Shown here piece by piece: positions 25,454 to 34,207 of a DNA stretch of 64,000 nucleotides. The translations under genes and the position numbers were made by a program. Source of the DNA: Streptomyces humicola (lineage in GTDB: Bacteria; Actinomycetota; Actinomycetes; Streptomycetales; Streptomycetaceae); assembly GCF_024436035.1 (NCBI RefSeq), contig NZ_JANFNG010000002.1:496001-560000 (forward strand), read 5' to 3'. The number at the start of each line of letters is the position of its first letter. Within the stretch, counting starts at the first letter, position 1. The notes beneath the pieces were generated by a model. The model had not been told where the DNA came from. It ran no database searches and was given only the letters and a program-made list of their open reading frames with translations.

Positions 25454-25483
25454 TTGACCTGGCGGCCGTGCAGGACTTACGTT
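25454..25483 (+). promoter_or_regulatory. SigA-type promoter for the candidate small RNA
   Basis: TTGACC (25454-25459) and TACGTT (25478-25483) are separated by 18 bp, a good match to the principal-sigma consensus. A GTTGTG-N6-CACAAC dyad lies 24 bp upstream of the -35 and could bind an activator or repressor. Transcription would begin near 25490. Confidence 0.6.
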
Positions 25484-25489
25484 CTCAAT

Positions 25490-25562
25490 ACGCGGTCGGA
25501 ACGGACCGCCCGAAGACACGAAGCCCCCGGTTGTTCCCCCGTGACCGGGGGCTTCGTCCTCT
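25490..25562 (+). ncRNA. Candidate small RNA of about 70 nt
   Basis: Directly downstream of the predicted promoter there is a 6-bp hairpin (GCGGTC 25492-25497 with GACCGC 25504-25509). Next comes a perfect 14-bp hairpin (25518-25531 with 25544-25557) whose loop contains five consecutive C residues. The second hairpin would end the transcript, although no T tract follows. No open frame with a ribosome-binding site lies inside. The promoter-hairpin-terminator arrangement in a gene-free gap suggests a small RNA. The C-rich loop recalls actinobacterial 6C RNAs, but only one such loop is present, so it is not assigned to that family. Confidence 0.5.
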
Positions 25563-25851
25563 CCATGGTGAGCGTAATGCCTGTTTCGCGGCAATCACCC
25601 TCACCCTCCGTCACCATCGCCCCTTGGCCTGTCGACTGCGGCCGATTCGGCCCCGGTTCAACCATCGCCCGGTGCGTCACCCTCTCCCCCTCGCAACACC
25701 GCAGGTACGATGCGATGAAGGGTACCGGCCCGGGGACGGGCGCGGTGCGCGACGGGTCAACTTCCCTCCGGTGCACGGTACTTCCGTGAGCATTCGAGGT
25801 ACTCCGGATCGGAAGACGGCGGCGGGCCAGGGGCACGGTTGTGGGGGACTG

Positions 25852-27747
25852 ATGGACTTCGGGACTGAGCGCTCGGGCGCCCCGGCCGATCTGGCGTGGC
25901 TGCGCGCAGTCGACGCCTACACGGTCGGCGCCTATGCGCAGGCCGAGGAGGAGTTCCGCGCGGCCGTGCGCCTCGATCCCGGGATGGCCGACGCCTGGCT
26001 CGGGCTGCACGCCCTGCGCGCCGAGACCTCGACCGCGCTGCTGCAGATGTACCGCAACCGCGACCGCTTCGGTGAGCAGCGCCGCGCCTTCCACCGGTCG
26101 CTCAACTCCTGGTACTGGCTGGGCTGGTGGGTGCAGCCCGTACTGGAGACCGGCCGCGACCTGCTACTCGCGCACGCCTCGCACTGGCTCGACGGACGGC
26201 ACGTCGCCGACCTGGACCGGGCGCTCGCGGAGTGCTCGCCCATCGACACCGATCCGCAGGTCCGTTTTCTCCACGCCTGCCGGGCGTATCTGGTCAAGGA
26301 CTGGGAGCAGTTGGTGCGGCACACCGAGCCCCTGCTCGACGACCCCGTTCTCGGCATAGAGGCCGGCCTCTTCGGCGGCATGGCACGCGTGCGTCTGGAG
26401 ATGTGCGGACAGGCCGAGCCGCTGCTCGCCGCCGCCCTGATGCGCTGCCGCAGCGAGCAGCCGCAGCGCAAGGAGCTGCGGTACTGGCTCGCCCGCTCCT
26501 ACGAGGGCACGGGACGCTCGGCAGCCGCGCTCCCCCTGTACCGGGCCGTGCACAGGGTCGACCCGGCGTTCATGGACACCTCGGCCCGTCTTGCCGCGAT
26601 CACCGAGGCCGAGGACGGGCTCGACGAGACACCCGACCTCGCCTCGGTGTCGCTCGCGGGCCTCGGCCAGTCGGCACCCGACGGACTGCCGGAGGGTGAG
26701 CCCGCACCCCCGGGGGACCAGGCCGGAGGGCGCATAGCAGGCGAGGCCCAGCCGGCGCCGGCGCCCGAGGCCGCGCCGGTCGACGAGGACGCGGTGCGCG
26801 AACGAGTACGGCTGCCCGTGACGTCCGCCCCGCCGCAGCTGCCGCTGGGCACCCCCGACCCCGTACTGCTCACCAAGGCGCTCGCCGAGCTGGAGCGCAT
26901 GGTCGGCCTGGAGCCGGTGAAGCGGCAGGTCAAGGCGCTGTCCGCGCAGCTGAGGATGGCCAGGCTGCGGGCCGGCCAGGGGTTGCCCGTCCAGCCGCCG
27001 AAACGGCACTTCGTCTTCTCGGGGCCGTCCGGCACCGGCAAGACGACGGTGGCACGGATACTGGGCCGGGTCTTCTACGCGCTCGGGCTGCTCGGCGGCG
27101 ACCACCTGATCGAGGCGGGACGCGCCGATCTGGTGGGCGAGTTCCTCGGCCAGACCGCAGTGAAGGCCAACGAGCTGATCGACTCGGCGCTCGGCGGGGT
27201 ACTCTTCGTCGACGAGGCGTACAGCCTGTCCAACTCCGGCTACAGCAAGGGCGACGCGTACGGGGACGAGGCTCTGCAGGTGCTGCTCAAGCGCGCCGAG
27301 GACAACCGCGACCGCCTCGTGGTCATTCTCGCGGGCTATCCCGAGGGCATGGACCGGCTGCTCGCCGCCAACCCCGGTCTCAGCTCCCGTTTCACCACGC
27401 GGGTCGACTTCCCCAGCTACCGGCCGCTCGAACTCACCCGTATCGGTGAGGTGTTGGCCGCCGAGGGCGGCGACCACTGGGACGAGGAGGCTCTCGACGA
27501 GCTGCGCAGCATCAGCGGCCATGTCGTCGCGCAGAACTGGATCGACGAGCTGGGCAACGGCCGCTTCCTTCGCACCCTGTACGAGAAGAGCTGCGCCTAC
27601 CGGGACCTGCGGCTCTCCGGCTTCCCCGGCACCCCGACCCGCGACGACCTGTCGACGCTGCGCCTGCCGGATCTGATGCAGGCCTACGGGGAGGTGCTCT
27701 CCGGGCGGGGCGCGGACGGCCCCGGCCCGGATCGCACTCCCGACTGA
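25852..27747 (+). CDS. EccA/CbxX-like AAA ATPase with TPR-type N-terminus
   Basis: A 631-residue protein. The first 290 residues are alpha-helical repeats of TPR type (AVDAYTVGAYAQAEEEFRAAVRLDPGMADAWLGL), followed by an Ala/Pro-rich linker. From about residue 345 comes a CbxX/CfxQ AAA+ domain: LERMVGLEPVKRQVKAL, Walker A FSGPSGTGKTTVA, Walker B GVLFVDEAYSL and the sensor region VVILAGYPEGMDRLL. This architecture is that of EccA, the cytosolic ATPase linked to type VII secretion. No other esx gene is nearby, so this copy is an orphan and its substrate is unknown. The ATG at 25852 has GGGGGA four bases upstream. Confidence 0.87.
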   Translation: MDFGTERSGAPADLAWLRAVDAYTVGAYAQAEEEFRAAVRLDPGMADAWLGLHALRAETSTALLQMYRNRDRFGEQRRAFHRSLNSWYWLGWWVQPVLETGRDLLLAHASHWLDGRHVADLDRALAECSPIDTDPQVRFLHACRAYLVKDWEQLVRHTEPLLDDPVLGIEAGLFGGMARVRLEMCGQAEPLLAAALMRCRSEQPQRKELRYWLARSYEGTGRSAAALPLYRAVHRVDPAFMDTSARLAAITEAEDGLDETPDLASVSLAGLGQSAPDGLPEGEPAPPGDQAGGRIAGEAQPAPAPEAAPVDEDAVRERVRLPVTSAPPQLPLGTPDPVLLTKALAELERMVGLEPVKRQVKALSAQLRMARLRAGQGLPVQPPKRHFVFSGPSGTGKTTVARILGRVFYALGLLGGDHLIEAGRADLVGEFLGQTAVKANELIDSALGGVLFVDEAYSLSNSGYSKGDAYGDEALQVLLKRAEDNRDRLVVILAGYPEGMDRLLAANPGLSSRFTTRVDFPSYRPLELTRIGEVLAAEGGDHWDEEALDELRSISGHVVAQNWIDELGNGRFLRTLYEKSCAYRDLRLSGFPGTPTRDDLSTLRLPDLMQAYGEVLSGRGADGPGPDRTPD

Positions 27748-27750
27748 CGC

Positions 27751-28848
27751 TCAGCCCGCCAGGGCCGGGGGGTGCGCCCCGGAGCGCGGCGGGTGGACAC
27801 GGTGCCTGCCGGCGTCCCGGTGTGCGGGGTCCCGTACCTCGCCGACGAGCAGCTCCAGCACGTCTTCGAGCGCCACCAGGCCCAGCACCCGCCCGCCCTG
27901 ATCGATGACGGCCGCGAGATGGGCGGCGGCCCGGCGCATCGCGGTGAGCGCGTCGTCCAGCGGGAGGTCGGCGCGGAGCGTGGTCATCGGACGCCACATC
28001 CGCGACGGCACGGGAAGATCGCCCTGGCCCTGCTCCTGCAGGCCCAGCATGTCCTTGACGTGGACGTAGCCGGGGAAGGCGCCGTCAGGGCCGACGACCG
28101 GGAAGCGCGAGTAGCCGGTGCGCACGGTCAGCTCCTCGACCTGTGCTGGGGTCACCGACGGGTCCACGGTCACCAGGCCGGACGGTTCGAGCAGCACCTC
28201 GGTGACCGGCCGGGTACCGAGCTCCAGAGCGTCCGCGAGCCGCTCCTGCTCACCGGGGTCGAGCAACCCGGCCTGCCGCGAGTCCTCGACGAGGTGGGTG
28301 AGCTGCTCGCTGGTGAAAACCGCCTCGACCTCGTCCTTGGGCTCGACCCGGAACAGCCGCAGCACCAGGCGGGCGCAGGCGCCGAGCACCGCGATGACCG
28401 GACGGAATATCCGGGCAAAGGCGACGAGTCCGGGGCTGAGCCACAGCACCGTGCGCTCCGGGGAGGCCATGGCCAGGTTCTTCGGCACCAGTTCGCCGAC
28501 GACGAGATGCAGGAAGACCACGAGCACCAGCGCGATGACATAGCCGATCGGGTGGACGAGCTGACCGGGGACGCGCACCGCCGCGAAGAGCGGTTCGAGC
28601 AACCGGGTGACCGTCGGCTCGGCGACCGCACCGAGGGTCAGCGAGCACACGGTGATGCCGAACTGCGCGGCGGCCATCATCTGCGGCAGGTTCTCCAGGC
28701 CGTGCAGGACGGTACGGGCGCGCCGCTGGGTGGCCGCAAGCGGCTCGATCTGGCTGCGCCGCACCGAGACCAGGGCGAACTCGGCGCCGACGAAGAACCC
28801 GTTGGCGAGCACGAGCACGACGGCGAAGAGCAACTGCAGGAAGGTCAT
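27751..28848 (-). CDS. CNNM/CBS-domain membrane protein (short form)
   Basis: A 365-residue member of the CNNM (DUF21) plus CBS group, often annotated as hemolysin-like and related to CorC/MpfA magnesium-efflux proteins. The N-terminal membrane domain has the motif LANGFFVGAEFALVSVRRSQ, three to four membrane segments and VVGELVPKNLAMASPE. A CBS pair occupies about residues 195-340 (RFPVVGPDGAFPGYVHVKD and VLGLVALEDVLELLVGEV). The usual C-terminal CorC_HlyC domain is missing and replaced by a short His/Pro-rich tail. Its start overlaps the stop of a longer paralogue by four bases, so both are probably made together. Confidence 0.88.
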   Translation of the reverse strand: MTFLQLLFAVVLVLANGFFVGAEFALVSVRRSQIEPLAATQRRARTVLHGLENLPQMMAAAQFGITVCSLTLGAVAEPTVTRLLEPLFAAVRVPGQLVHPIGYVIALVLVVFLHLVVGELVPKNLAMASPERTVLWLSPGLVAFARIFRPVIAVLGACARLVLRLFRVEPKDEVEAVFTSEQLTHLVEDSRQAGLLDPGEQERLADALELGTRPVTEVLLEPSGLVTVDPSVTPAQVEELTVRTGYSRFPVVGPDGAFPGYVHVKDMLGLQEQGQGDLPVPSRMWRPMTTLRADLPLDDALTAMRRAAAHLAAVIDQGGRVLGLVALEDVLELLVGEVRDPAHRDAGRHRVHPPRSGAHPPALAG

Positions 28849-30182
28849 CGCGCGCCGCCCTCCTCGCCCGTGCCGGTGGTCACGCGCACCAGACGCACGC
28901 GTTCGGCCCGGTGATGCCCGACCTCGAGGACCCTCAGCTGCCAGCCGGGCAGCACGGCGACGTCCCCTTCCGCCGGGATCCGGCCGAGCAGATCGGCGAC
29001 GAGACCGGCCACCGTCTCGTACGGTCCCGGCGGCACGCGCAGCCCGATGCGCGCGAGCACGTCGTCACGGCAGCTGCCGTCCGCGTCCCACGCCGCCATC
29101 CCGTCCTGGGGCGGGACCTGGGTGAGCTCGGGCAGGTCGGCCGTTGCGTCGTCGTGCTCGTCGCGGACCTCGCCGACCAGCTCCTCGACGATGTCCTCCA
29201 GCGTCACCACGCCCGCGGTGCCGCCGTACTCGTCGACGACGACGGCGATCGGCTGCTCGCTGCGCAGCCGCTCCAGCAGCGGCTGGACGGGCAGGGTTCC
29301 GGGGACGAGGAGCGGCGGCACGGCGATCTGCCCGGCGGGGGTCCGGTCGCGCACCTGAGCGGGCACGGCGAGCGCGTCCTTCAGATGCACCATGCCGACC
29401 ACCTCGTCGAGGCGCTCCCGGTAGACAGGGAAGCGCGACAGGCCGGTGGCACGGCTGAGGTTGAGGACGTCGGCCGCTGTGGCGGTGTCGTCGAGGGCGC
29501 TGACCTTCACGCGTGCGGTCATCACGGACTGTGCGGTGAGCTCGCCGAGGTTGAGGGAGCGCACGAACAGGTCGGCGGTGTCCTCCTCGATGGCCCCGGC
29601 GCGGGCCGAGTGCCGGGCGAGCGAGACGAGTTCGGTGGGGGTACGGGCGGAGGCCAGCTCGTCGGCGGGCTCCACGCCGAGCGACCGCACCAGCCGGTTG
29701 GCAGCCCCGTTGAGCACCGCGATCACGGGCCGCAGGAGCCGGGAGAAGAGTTGCTGCGGACCGGCCACCAGCCGGGCGACCTGCAGCGGCCGGGAGACCG
29801 CCCAGTTCTTGGGCACCAGCTCGCCGATGACCATCTGCACCGCCGAAGCCACGATCATGCCGGTCACGACCGCGGTGCCGGGTGCGATGCCCCCCGGGAG
29901 CCCCACCTCGGTGAGCGGGCCCGTCAGCAGGGAGGCGAGTGCGGGTTCGGCGAGCATACCGACGACCAGCGAGGTGATCGTGATGCCCAATTGAGTGCCG
30001 GAGAGCTGGAAGGAGAGCTTCTGCAGGGCGGTAACCACCCTGCGTGATCTGCGGTCACCCCGTGCGGCGGCGCGTTCGGCCTCCGCCCGCTCCACGGTGA
30101 CCAGGCCGAATTCTGCGGCGACGAAGAAGCCGTTCGCCAGGATGAGAAGGAACGCCGCACCGAGCAGCAGGAGGGAGATCAT
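28845..30182 (-). CDS. CNNM/CBS/CorC-domain membrane protein (full form)
   Basis: A 445-residue paralogue of the downstream gene with the full layout. The CNNM membrane domain has LANGFFVAAEFGLVTVERAEAE and QMVIGELVPKNWAVSRP. A CBS pair follows (ARVKVSALDDTATAADVL to VTLEDIVEELVGEVRDEHD). A CorC_HlyC domain comes at the C-terminus (SCRDDVLARIGLRVPPGPYETVAGL). The family is implicated in magnesium or cobalt export. The ATG at 30182 was preferred because it immediately precedes the first membrane segment; the open frame continues upstream but is not protein-like. ATGA overlap with the next gene indicates a two-gene operon and possibly a heteromeric complex. Confidence 0.9.
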   Translation of the reverse strand: MISLLLLGAAFLLILANGFFVAAEFGLVTVERAEAERAAARGDRRSRRVVTALQKLSFQLSGTQLGITITSLVVGMLAEPALASLLTGPLTEVGLPGGIAPGTAVVTGMIVASAVQMVIGELVPKNWAVSRPLQVARLVAGPQQLFSRLLRPVIAVLNGAANRLVRSLGVEPADELASARTPTELVSLARHSARAGAIEEDTADLFVRSLNLGELTAQSVMTARVKVSALDDTATAADVLNLSRATGLSRFPVYRERLDEVVGMVHLKDALAVPAQVRDRTPAGQIAVPPLLVPGTLPVQPLLERLRSEQPIAVVVDEYGGTAGVVTLEDIVEELVGEVRDEHDDATADLPELTQVPPQDGMAAWDADGSCRDDVLARIGLRVPPGPYETVAGLVADLLGRIPAEGDVAVLPGWQLRVLEVGHHRAERVRLVRVTTGTGEEGGAR

Positions 30183-30399
30183 GCCGCCACCGCCGCGCTC
30201 AAGGCGTTCCGGGCAGGGGCGGCGCTGGTACTGCAGGACGATTCGTCCATCGCCGGGAAGTGTCACTCCTCGGGTTGCTTTGGTCCCCGCGGAGCCGGTG
30301 CCGGAAGACGGTCGCGCGGACGCGGGGCGGCGGCATCGTAAGCCGCCTACACCCAGGGTAGTCAAGGGCCTGGCCCAAGAGGGGCACCGGAGGGAGCGT

Positions 30400-30855
30400 T
30401 CAGGCCGCCGAGGAGCTGGTGCCGTACGCCTCCGCGAGCGCCCTCAGCCGACGCGCTTCCTGCACCGCGCGCTGCTTGCCGTTGCCGGGCTGGATGCCCA
30501 TCGCGGCGAGCGACGTGCCGTCGGCGAGGTCGAGATACACCCACGGGTCACCGGGCCGCAGGTTGACGCGGAGCACCTCGGCCCACTCCAGCCGGCGCTT
30601 GGTGGTCAGGTTGACCACGGTGAGGCCGCCGGGCGCGGCGACGATCTTCGGGCGGCTCAGCAGCGAGAGCAGCCCGAAGATCACCGCACCGGTGGCGATG
30701 AAGACTCCGCGGTCCGGCGCCGACCAGCCGGGCATGGCGAAGGCGACGGTGACGAAGGTCACGAGCAGGATCGTGCCAACGGTCATCAGCACGGTGCGGG
30801 TGCGCACCGGCCGGAAGGTCACCGGCAATGCGAGTGGCTCTTCGGCGGCGGACAT
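30400..30855 (-). CDS. PH-domain membrane protein
   Basis: A 151-residue protein with two closely spaced membrane segments (TVLMTVGTILLVTFVTVAFAM and GVFIATGAVIFGLLSLL). A C-terminal bacterial PH-like domain follows, in which GGLTVVNLTTKRRLEWAEVLRVNL and DPWVYLDLADG are recognisable. This is a common short actinobacterial architecture with no proven function. It lies upstream of the CNNM pair and downstream of hisG on the same strand, with gaps of over 80 bp on both sides. Confidence 0.85.
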   Translation of the reverse strand: MSAAEEPLALPVTFRPVRTRTVLMTVGTILLVTFVTVAFAMPGWSAPDRGVFIATGAVIFGLLSLLSRPKIVAAPGGLTVVNLTTKRRLEWAEVLRVNLRPGDPWVYLDLADGTSLAAMGIQPGNGKQRAVQEARRLRALAEAYGTSSSAA

Positions 30856-30942
30856 GGCGGCCTTCCCCGGACAGGACCGGCAGGTATCACAGCGGCGCGC
30901 AGCGCCTCGGTTGAGGGTGGTGGTGGGCGACGGGCGGGCGGG

Positions 30943-31791
30943 TCACAAACGGCAGGCGTGGATGCCGGTGGTGAGAATCGCCCGGGCGCCCAGATCGTAG
31001 AGGTCGTCCATGATCCGCTGGGCCTCCTTGGCCGGGACCATCGACCGGACCGCGACCCACCCCTCGTGGTGCAGCGGGGAGATGGTGGGCGACTCCAGGC
31101 CCGGGGTGAGGGCGACGGCCTCTTCCAGGAATTCCGCCCGGATGTCGTAGTCCATCATCACGTAGCGGCGGGCGACCAGGACGCCCTGCATCCGGCGGAG
31201 GAACTGCTGGACCTTCGGGTCGTCCTCCGGGGCGCCGGTCCGCCGGATCACCACTGCCTCGGACTCCAGGATCGGCTCGCCGATGATCTCGAGACCGGCG
31301 TTGCGCAAGGTGGTGCCGGTCTCCACGACATCGGCGATGACCTCGGCGACGCCCAGCTGGATCGCGGTCTCGACCGCGCCGTCGAGGTGCACCACGGAGG
31401 CCTCCACGCCGTTGTCGGCGAGGTGCTGGCTGACCAGGCCCGCGAAGGAGGTGGCGATCGTCATGCCGCCGAACTCCTTGACCCCGGTCGCGGTTCCGGG
31501 CCGGGTCGCGTACCGGAACGTCGAGGCCGCGAAGCCGAGCTGCAGGATCTCCTCGGCGTCAGCCCCCGAGTCGAGGAGCAGATCGCGGCCGGTGATGCCG
31601 ATGTCGAGACGGCCGGAGCCGACGTAGACGGCGATGTCGCGGGGGCGGAGGAAGAAGAACTCGACCTGGTTGTCGGAGTCGACGAGCACGAGTTCGCGGC
31701 GGTCCTTGCGCTGCCGGTAACCCGCCTCATGGAGCATCTCCGCCGCAGGCTCGGAGAGTGAACCCTTGTTGGGGACGGCGATGCGCAGCAT
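30943..31791 (-). CDS. hisG: ATP phosphoribosyltransferase, long form
   Basis: A 282-residue enzyme that catalyses the first and feedback-regulated step of histidine synthesis, joining ATP and PRPP. It is the long HisG type: two catalytic domains (RIAVPNKGSLSEPA, SGRLDIGITGRDLL, VETGTTLRNAGLEIIG) and a C-terminal regulatory ACT-like domain after about residue 210 (VMMDYDIRAEFLEEAVALTPGLESPTISPL) where histidine binds. The ATG at 31791 is chosen because GAAGGA lies ten bases upstream; a GTG at 31809 is an alternative start. hisE is the preceding gene on the same strand, 114 bp away, as is usual in actinobacteria. The other his genes are not in this window. Confidence 0.95.
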   Translation of the reverse strand: MLRIAVPNKGSLSEPAAEMLHEAGYRQRKDRRELVLVDSDNQVEFFFLRPRDIAVYVGSGRLDIGITGRDLLLDSGADAEEILQLGFAASTFRYATRPGTATGVKEFGGMTIATSFAGLVSQHLADNGVEASVVHLDGAVETAIQLGVAEVIADVVETGTTLRNAGLEIIGEPILESEAVVIRRTGAPEDDPKVQQFLRRMQGVLVARRYVMMDYDIRAEFLEEAVALTPGLESPTISPLHHEGWVAVRSMVPAKEAQRIMDDLYDLGARAILTTGIHACRL

Positions 31792-31836
31792 GGGAACGGA
31801 TTCCTTCACGGCTCGAGGTGGTGTCGTACGCGGAAC

Positions 31837-31863
31837 AGCGGACTAAGCGGACTAAGCGGACCA
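31837..31863. repeat. Three tandem 9-bp repeats between hisE and hisG
   Basis: The unit AGCGGACTA occurs twice in tandem (31837-31854) and a third time as AGCGGACCA (31855-31863), with a further AGCGGACCA at 31870-31878. The array sits in the 114-bp gap upstream of hisG. It may be a slippage product or a binding site. Confidence 0.6.
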
Positions 31864-31905
31864 GGGGGCCAGCGGACCAGCAGAATGCCGGGGATGCCAG
31901 GGGCG

Positions 31906-32178
31906 TCAGAGGTGAGCGTATACGTCGTCGAGGGAGATTCCCCGCGCAACCATCATCACCTGAAGGTGGTAGAGCAGCTGCGAGATCTCCTCGGCGGTGC
32001 GGTCGGCGCCCTCGTACTCGGCGGCCATCCACACCTCGGCGGCTTCCTCGACGACCTTCTTGCCGATCGTGTGCACGCCCTTGCCGACCAGTTCGGCGGT
32101 ACGGGAGGTGCTGGGGTCGCCGACGGCGGCCTTGTGCTGGAGCTCGGCGAAGAGCTCCTCGAATGTCTTGTTGGCCAT
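31906..32178 (-). CDS. hisE: Phosphoribosyl-ATP pyrophosphatase
   Basis: A 90-residue all-alpha NTP pyrophosphohydrolase that converts phosphoribosyl-ATP to phosphoribosyl-AMP, the second step of histidine synthesis. The family motif [18 protein letters not shown] contains the acidic magnesium-binding residues, and [14 protein letters not shown] completes it. Length is typical of a stand-alone HisE. It precedes hisG and follows ribH, all on the minus strand. Only 34 bp separate it from the ribH stop, so the his genes may be read through from the rib operon. Confidence 0.94.
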   Translation of the reverse strand: MANKTFEELFAELQHKAAVGDPSTSRTAELVGKGVHTIGKKVVEEAAEVWMAAEYEGADRTAEEISQLLYHLQVMMVARGISLDDVYAHL

Positions 32179-32212
32179 GGTGCTCCCTACCCTACGTGGT
32201 TCCCCCGCTGCG

Positions 32213-32698
32213 TCAGCGCCAGGGCTCGGAGACCGAGCGCAGCGTGGCGGCGGTGGCGACCGCGGCGGTGACCGCCTCGTGGCCCTTGTTCTCGCTCGAT
32301 CCGGGCAGGCCCGCCCGGTCCAGCGCCTGCGCCTCCGTGTCGCAGGTGAGCACGCCGAAGCCGACGGGCACGCCGGTCTCCACGGAGACCTGGGTGAGCC
32401 CTGCGGTCACCCCCTGGCAGACGTAGTCGAAGTGCGGGGTGCCACCACGGATGACGACGCCGAGAGCGACGATCGCGTCGTAGCCGCGGCCGGCCAGGAC
32501 CTTGGCGACGACGGGGAGTTCGAAGCTGCCGGGCACCCGCAGCAGGGTGGGTTCGTCGATCCCGAGCTCGTGCAGGGCGCGCAGCGCGCCCTCGACCAGG
32601 CCGTCCATCACCTGCTGGTGCCACTGGGCGGCGATCACCGCCACACGCAGGTCGCTGCAGCTCTTCACGGTCAGCTCGGGGGCGCCCTTACCGCTCAC
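32213..32698 (-). CDS. ribH: 6,7-dimethyl-8-ribityllumazine synthase
   Basis: A 161-residue lumazine synthase that condenses the RibBA product 3,4-dihydroxy-2-butanone-4-phosphate with 5-amino-6-ribitylaminouracil. The substrate-binding segments are visible: [45 protein letters not shown] and [16 protein letters not shown]. The GTG start at 32698 has AAGGAGAG five bases upstream. It is the last gene of the riboflavin operon. The frame continues upstream into ribBA sequence but this is not meaningful. Confidence 0.95.
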   Translation of the reverse strand: MSGKGAPELTVKSCSDLRVAVIAAQWHQQVMDGLVEGALRALHELGIDEPTLLRVPGSFELPVVAKVLAGRGYDAIVALGVVIRGGTPHFDYVCQGVTAGLTQVSVETGVPVGFGVLTCDTEAQALDRAGLPGSSENKGHEAVTAAVATAATLRSVSEPWR

Positions 32699-32751
32699 GT
32701 CTCTCCTTGGTCCTGTGCTGGTTCTCGTCGTGCTTGGTGTGTCGTACGGGG

Positions 32752-34086
32752 TCAGCGGCTGCCGCAGGCCGTCGCCGGGGCCGGCTCCTGGTCCAGCCAC
32801 GGCAGGTCGTGACCCATCCGGTCCCGCTTGGTGCGCAGGTACCGCAGATTGTGCTCGCCCGCCTGGACGGGCACCGCTTCCCGTGCGGTCACCTTGAGCC
32901 CGTGCCGGATCAGGGCGGCGCTCTTGTCGGGGTTGTTGGTCATCAGCCGGACCGAGCGCACGCCCAGGTCGGCGAGGATCTGGGCGCCTGCACCGTAGTC
33001 GCGGGAGTCGGCGGGCAGGCCGAGCTCCAGGTTGGCGTCGAGCGTGTCGCGGCCGCGCTCCTGGAGTTCGTACGCGCGCAGCTTGTGCAGCAGGCCGATG
33101 CCGCGGCCCTCGTGCCCGCGCAGGTAGACCACCACACCGCGACCCTGCTCGGCCACGCGTTCGAGCGAGGCTCGCAGCTGGGGTCCGCAGTCGCACCGCA
33201 GCGAGTGGAAGACGTCACCGGTCAGGCACTCGGAGTGCAGCCGCACCAGGACGTCCTCGCCGTCGGTGAGCCGTCCCTCGTCATCGAGGTCGCCTGCGAC
33301 GAGGGCGATGTGCTCGACGCCGTCGACGGTGCTGCGGTATCCGAAGGCCTGGAAGTCGCCGTAGGCGGTGGGCAGCCGGGTGGTGGCCTCACGCCGCACG
33401 GTCGGCTCGCTGCCGCGGCGGTAGGCGATCAGATCTTCGATGGAAATGATCGAAAGACCGTGCTTACGGGCGAACGGCACCAGGTCGGGCAGCCGGGCCA
33501 TCGACCCGTCCTCGTTGGCGACCTCGCAGATCACGGCGGCCGGCCGCAGCCCCGCCAGGCGCGCGAGGTCCACCCCCGCCTCGGTGTGTCCGTTGCGGGT
33601 GAGCACGCCGCCCGGGCGGGCGCGCAGCGGGAAGATGTGGCCGGGCCGGACGAAGTCGCCGGGTCGGCTTTCCGGCTCCGCGAGCAGGCGCAGCGTGGCG
33701 GCGCGGTCGGCCGCCGAGATGCCGGTGGTGGTGCCGTGGTCGCGCGAGGCGTCGACGGAGACGGTGAACGCGGTGCTCATCGACTCGGTGTTCTGCTCGA
33801 CCATCTGCGGCAGTTCGAGGCGTTCGAGGTCGGGAGCCTCCATCGGCGCGCAGATCAGGCCGCGGCACTCGGTCATCATGAACGCGACGAGCTCCGGCGT
33901 GGCGAGCTCGGCGGCGAAGACCACGTCGCCTTCGTTCTCGCGGTTCTCGTCGTCGACGACCACGACGGGCCGTCCAACCGCTATGTCCGCGATCGCCCGC
34001 TCGACGGGGTCGAGCGCGAGCGACTCGCCGCCGGTGCCGTACCCGTACCGGCTCCGCGATGTGAGAGGTGTCAGCGATGCGGTCAT
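32752..34086 (-). CDS. ribBA: Bifunctional DHBP synthase / GTP cyclohydrolase II
   Basis: A 444-residue fusion that makes both precursors of riboflavin. The N-terminal RibB domain (to about residue 215) has the acidic loop [16 protein letters not shown] and [14 protein letters not shown]. The C-terminal RibA domain has the zinc site [21 protein letters not shown] and [21 protein letters not shown]. Both domains look intact. The ATG at 34086 has GAAGGAG seven bases upstream. A 121-bp spacer with a hairpin separates it from pnuX, the largest gap in the operon. Confidence 0.96.
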   Translation of the reverse strand: MTASLTPLTSRSRYGYGTGGESLALDPVERAIADIAVGRPVVVVDDENRENEGDVVFAAELATPELVAFMMTECRGLICAPMEAPDLERLELPQMVEQNTESMSTAFTVSVDASRDHGTTTGISAADRAATLRLLAEPESRPGDFVRPGHIFPLRARPGGVLTRNGHTEAGVDLARLAGLRPAAVICEVANEDGSMARLPDLVPFARKHGLSIISIEDLIAYRRGSEPTVRREATTRLPTAYGDFQAFGYRSTVDGVEHIALVAGDLDDEGRLTDGEDVLVRLHSECLTGDVFHSLRCDCGPQLRASLERVAEQGRGVVVYLRGHEGRGIGLLHKLRAYELQERGRDTLDANLELGLPADSRDYGAGAQILADLGVRSVRLMTNNPDKSAALIRHGLKVTAREAVPVQAGEHNLRYLRTKRDRMGHDLPWLDQEPAPATACGSR

Positions 34087-34207
34087 GCCGTGTCTCCTTC
34101 GTTCTCCCCCAGAGCTCTCGCCTGGGCGGGACCCCCTCCTCCGCTCGCGCGGCGCAGCGGTGCGGGCATCGTGGTCGTCTGCGGCCAGGTGGCCGCGCAA
34201 GCGTCGC

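Larger units (their letters stand above)
25335..25851. other. Intergenic region with a probable small RNA
   Basis: A 517-bp gap between the kinase-like gene and the AAA ATPase. It contains the dyad GTTGTG-N6-CACAAC (25412-25429), a promoter (25454-25483) and two hairpins, listed separately. A TACGAT hexamer at 25706-25711 may be the -10 of the downstream ATPase gene. A 24-codon frame at 25715-25789 follows that hexamer but has no other support. Confidence 0.55.

Noticed and set aside
25490-25562. Assignment of the candidate small RNA to the 6C family
   Set aside because: 6C RNAs have two stem-loops each with six or more C; here only one loop is C-rich and it has five C in a row.
25715-25789. 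A 24-codon leader peptide before the AAA ATPase
   Set aside because: The ATG is only three bases after a -10-like hexamer, so it would lie upstream of or at the transcript start, and there is no ribosome-binding site.
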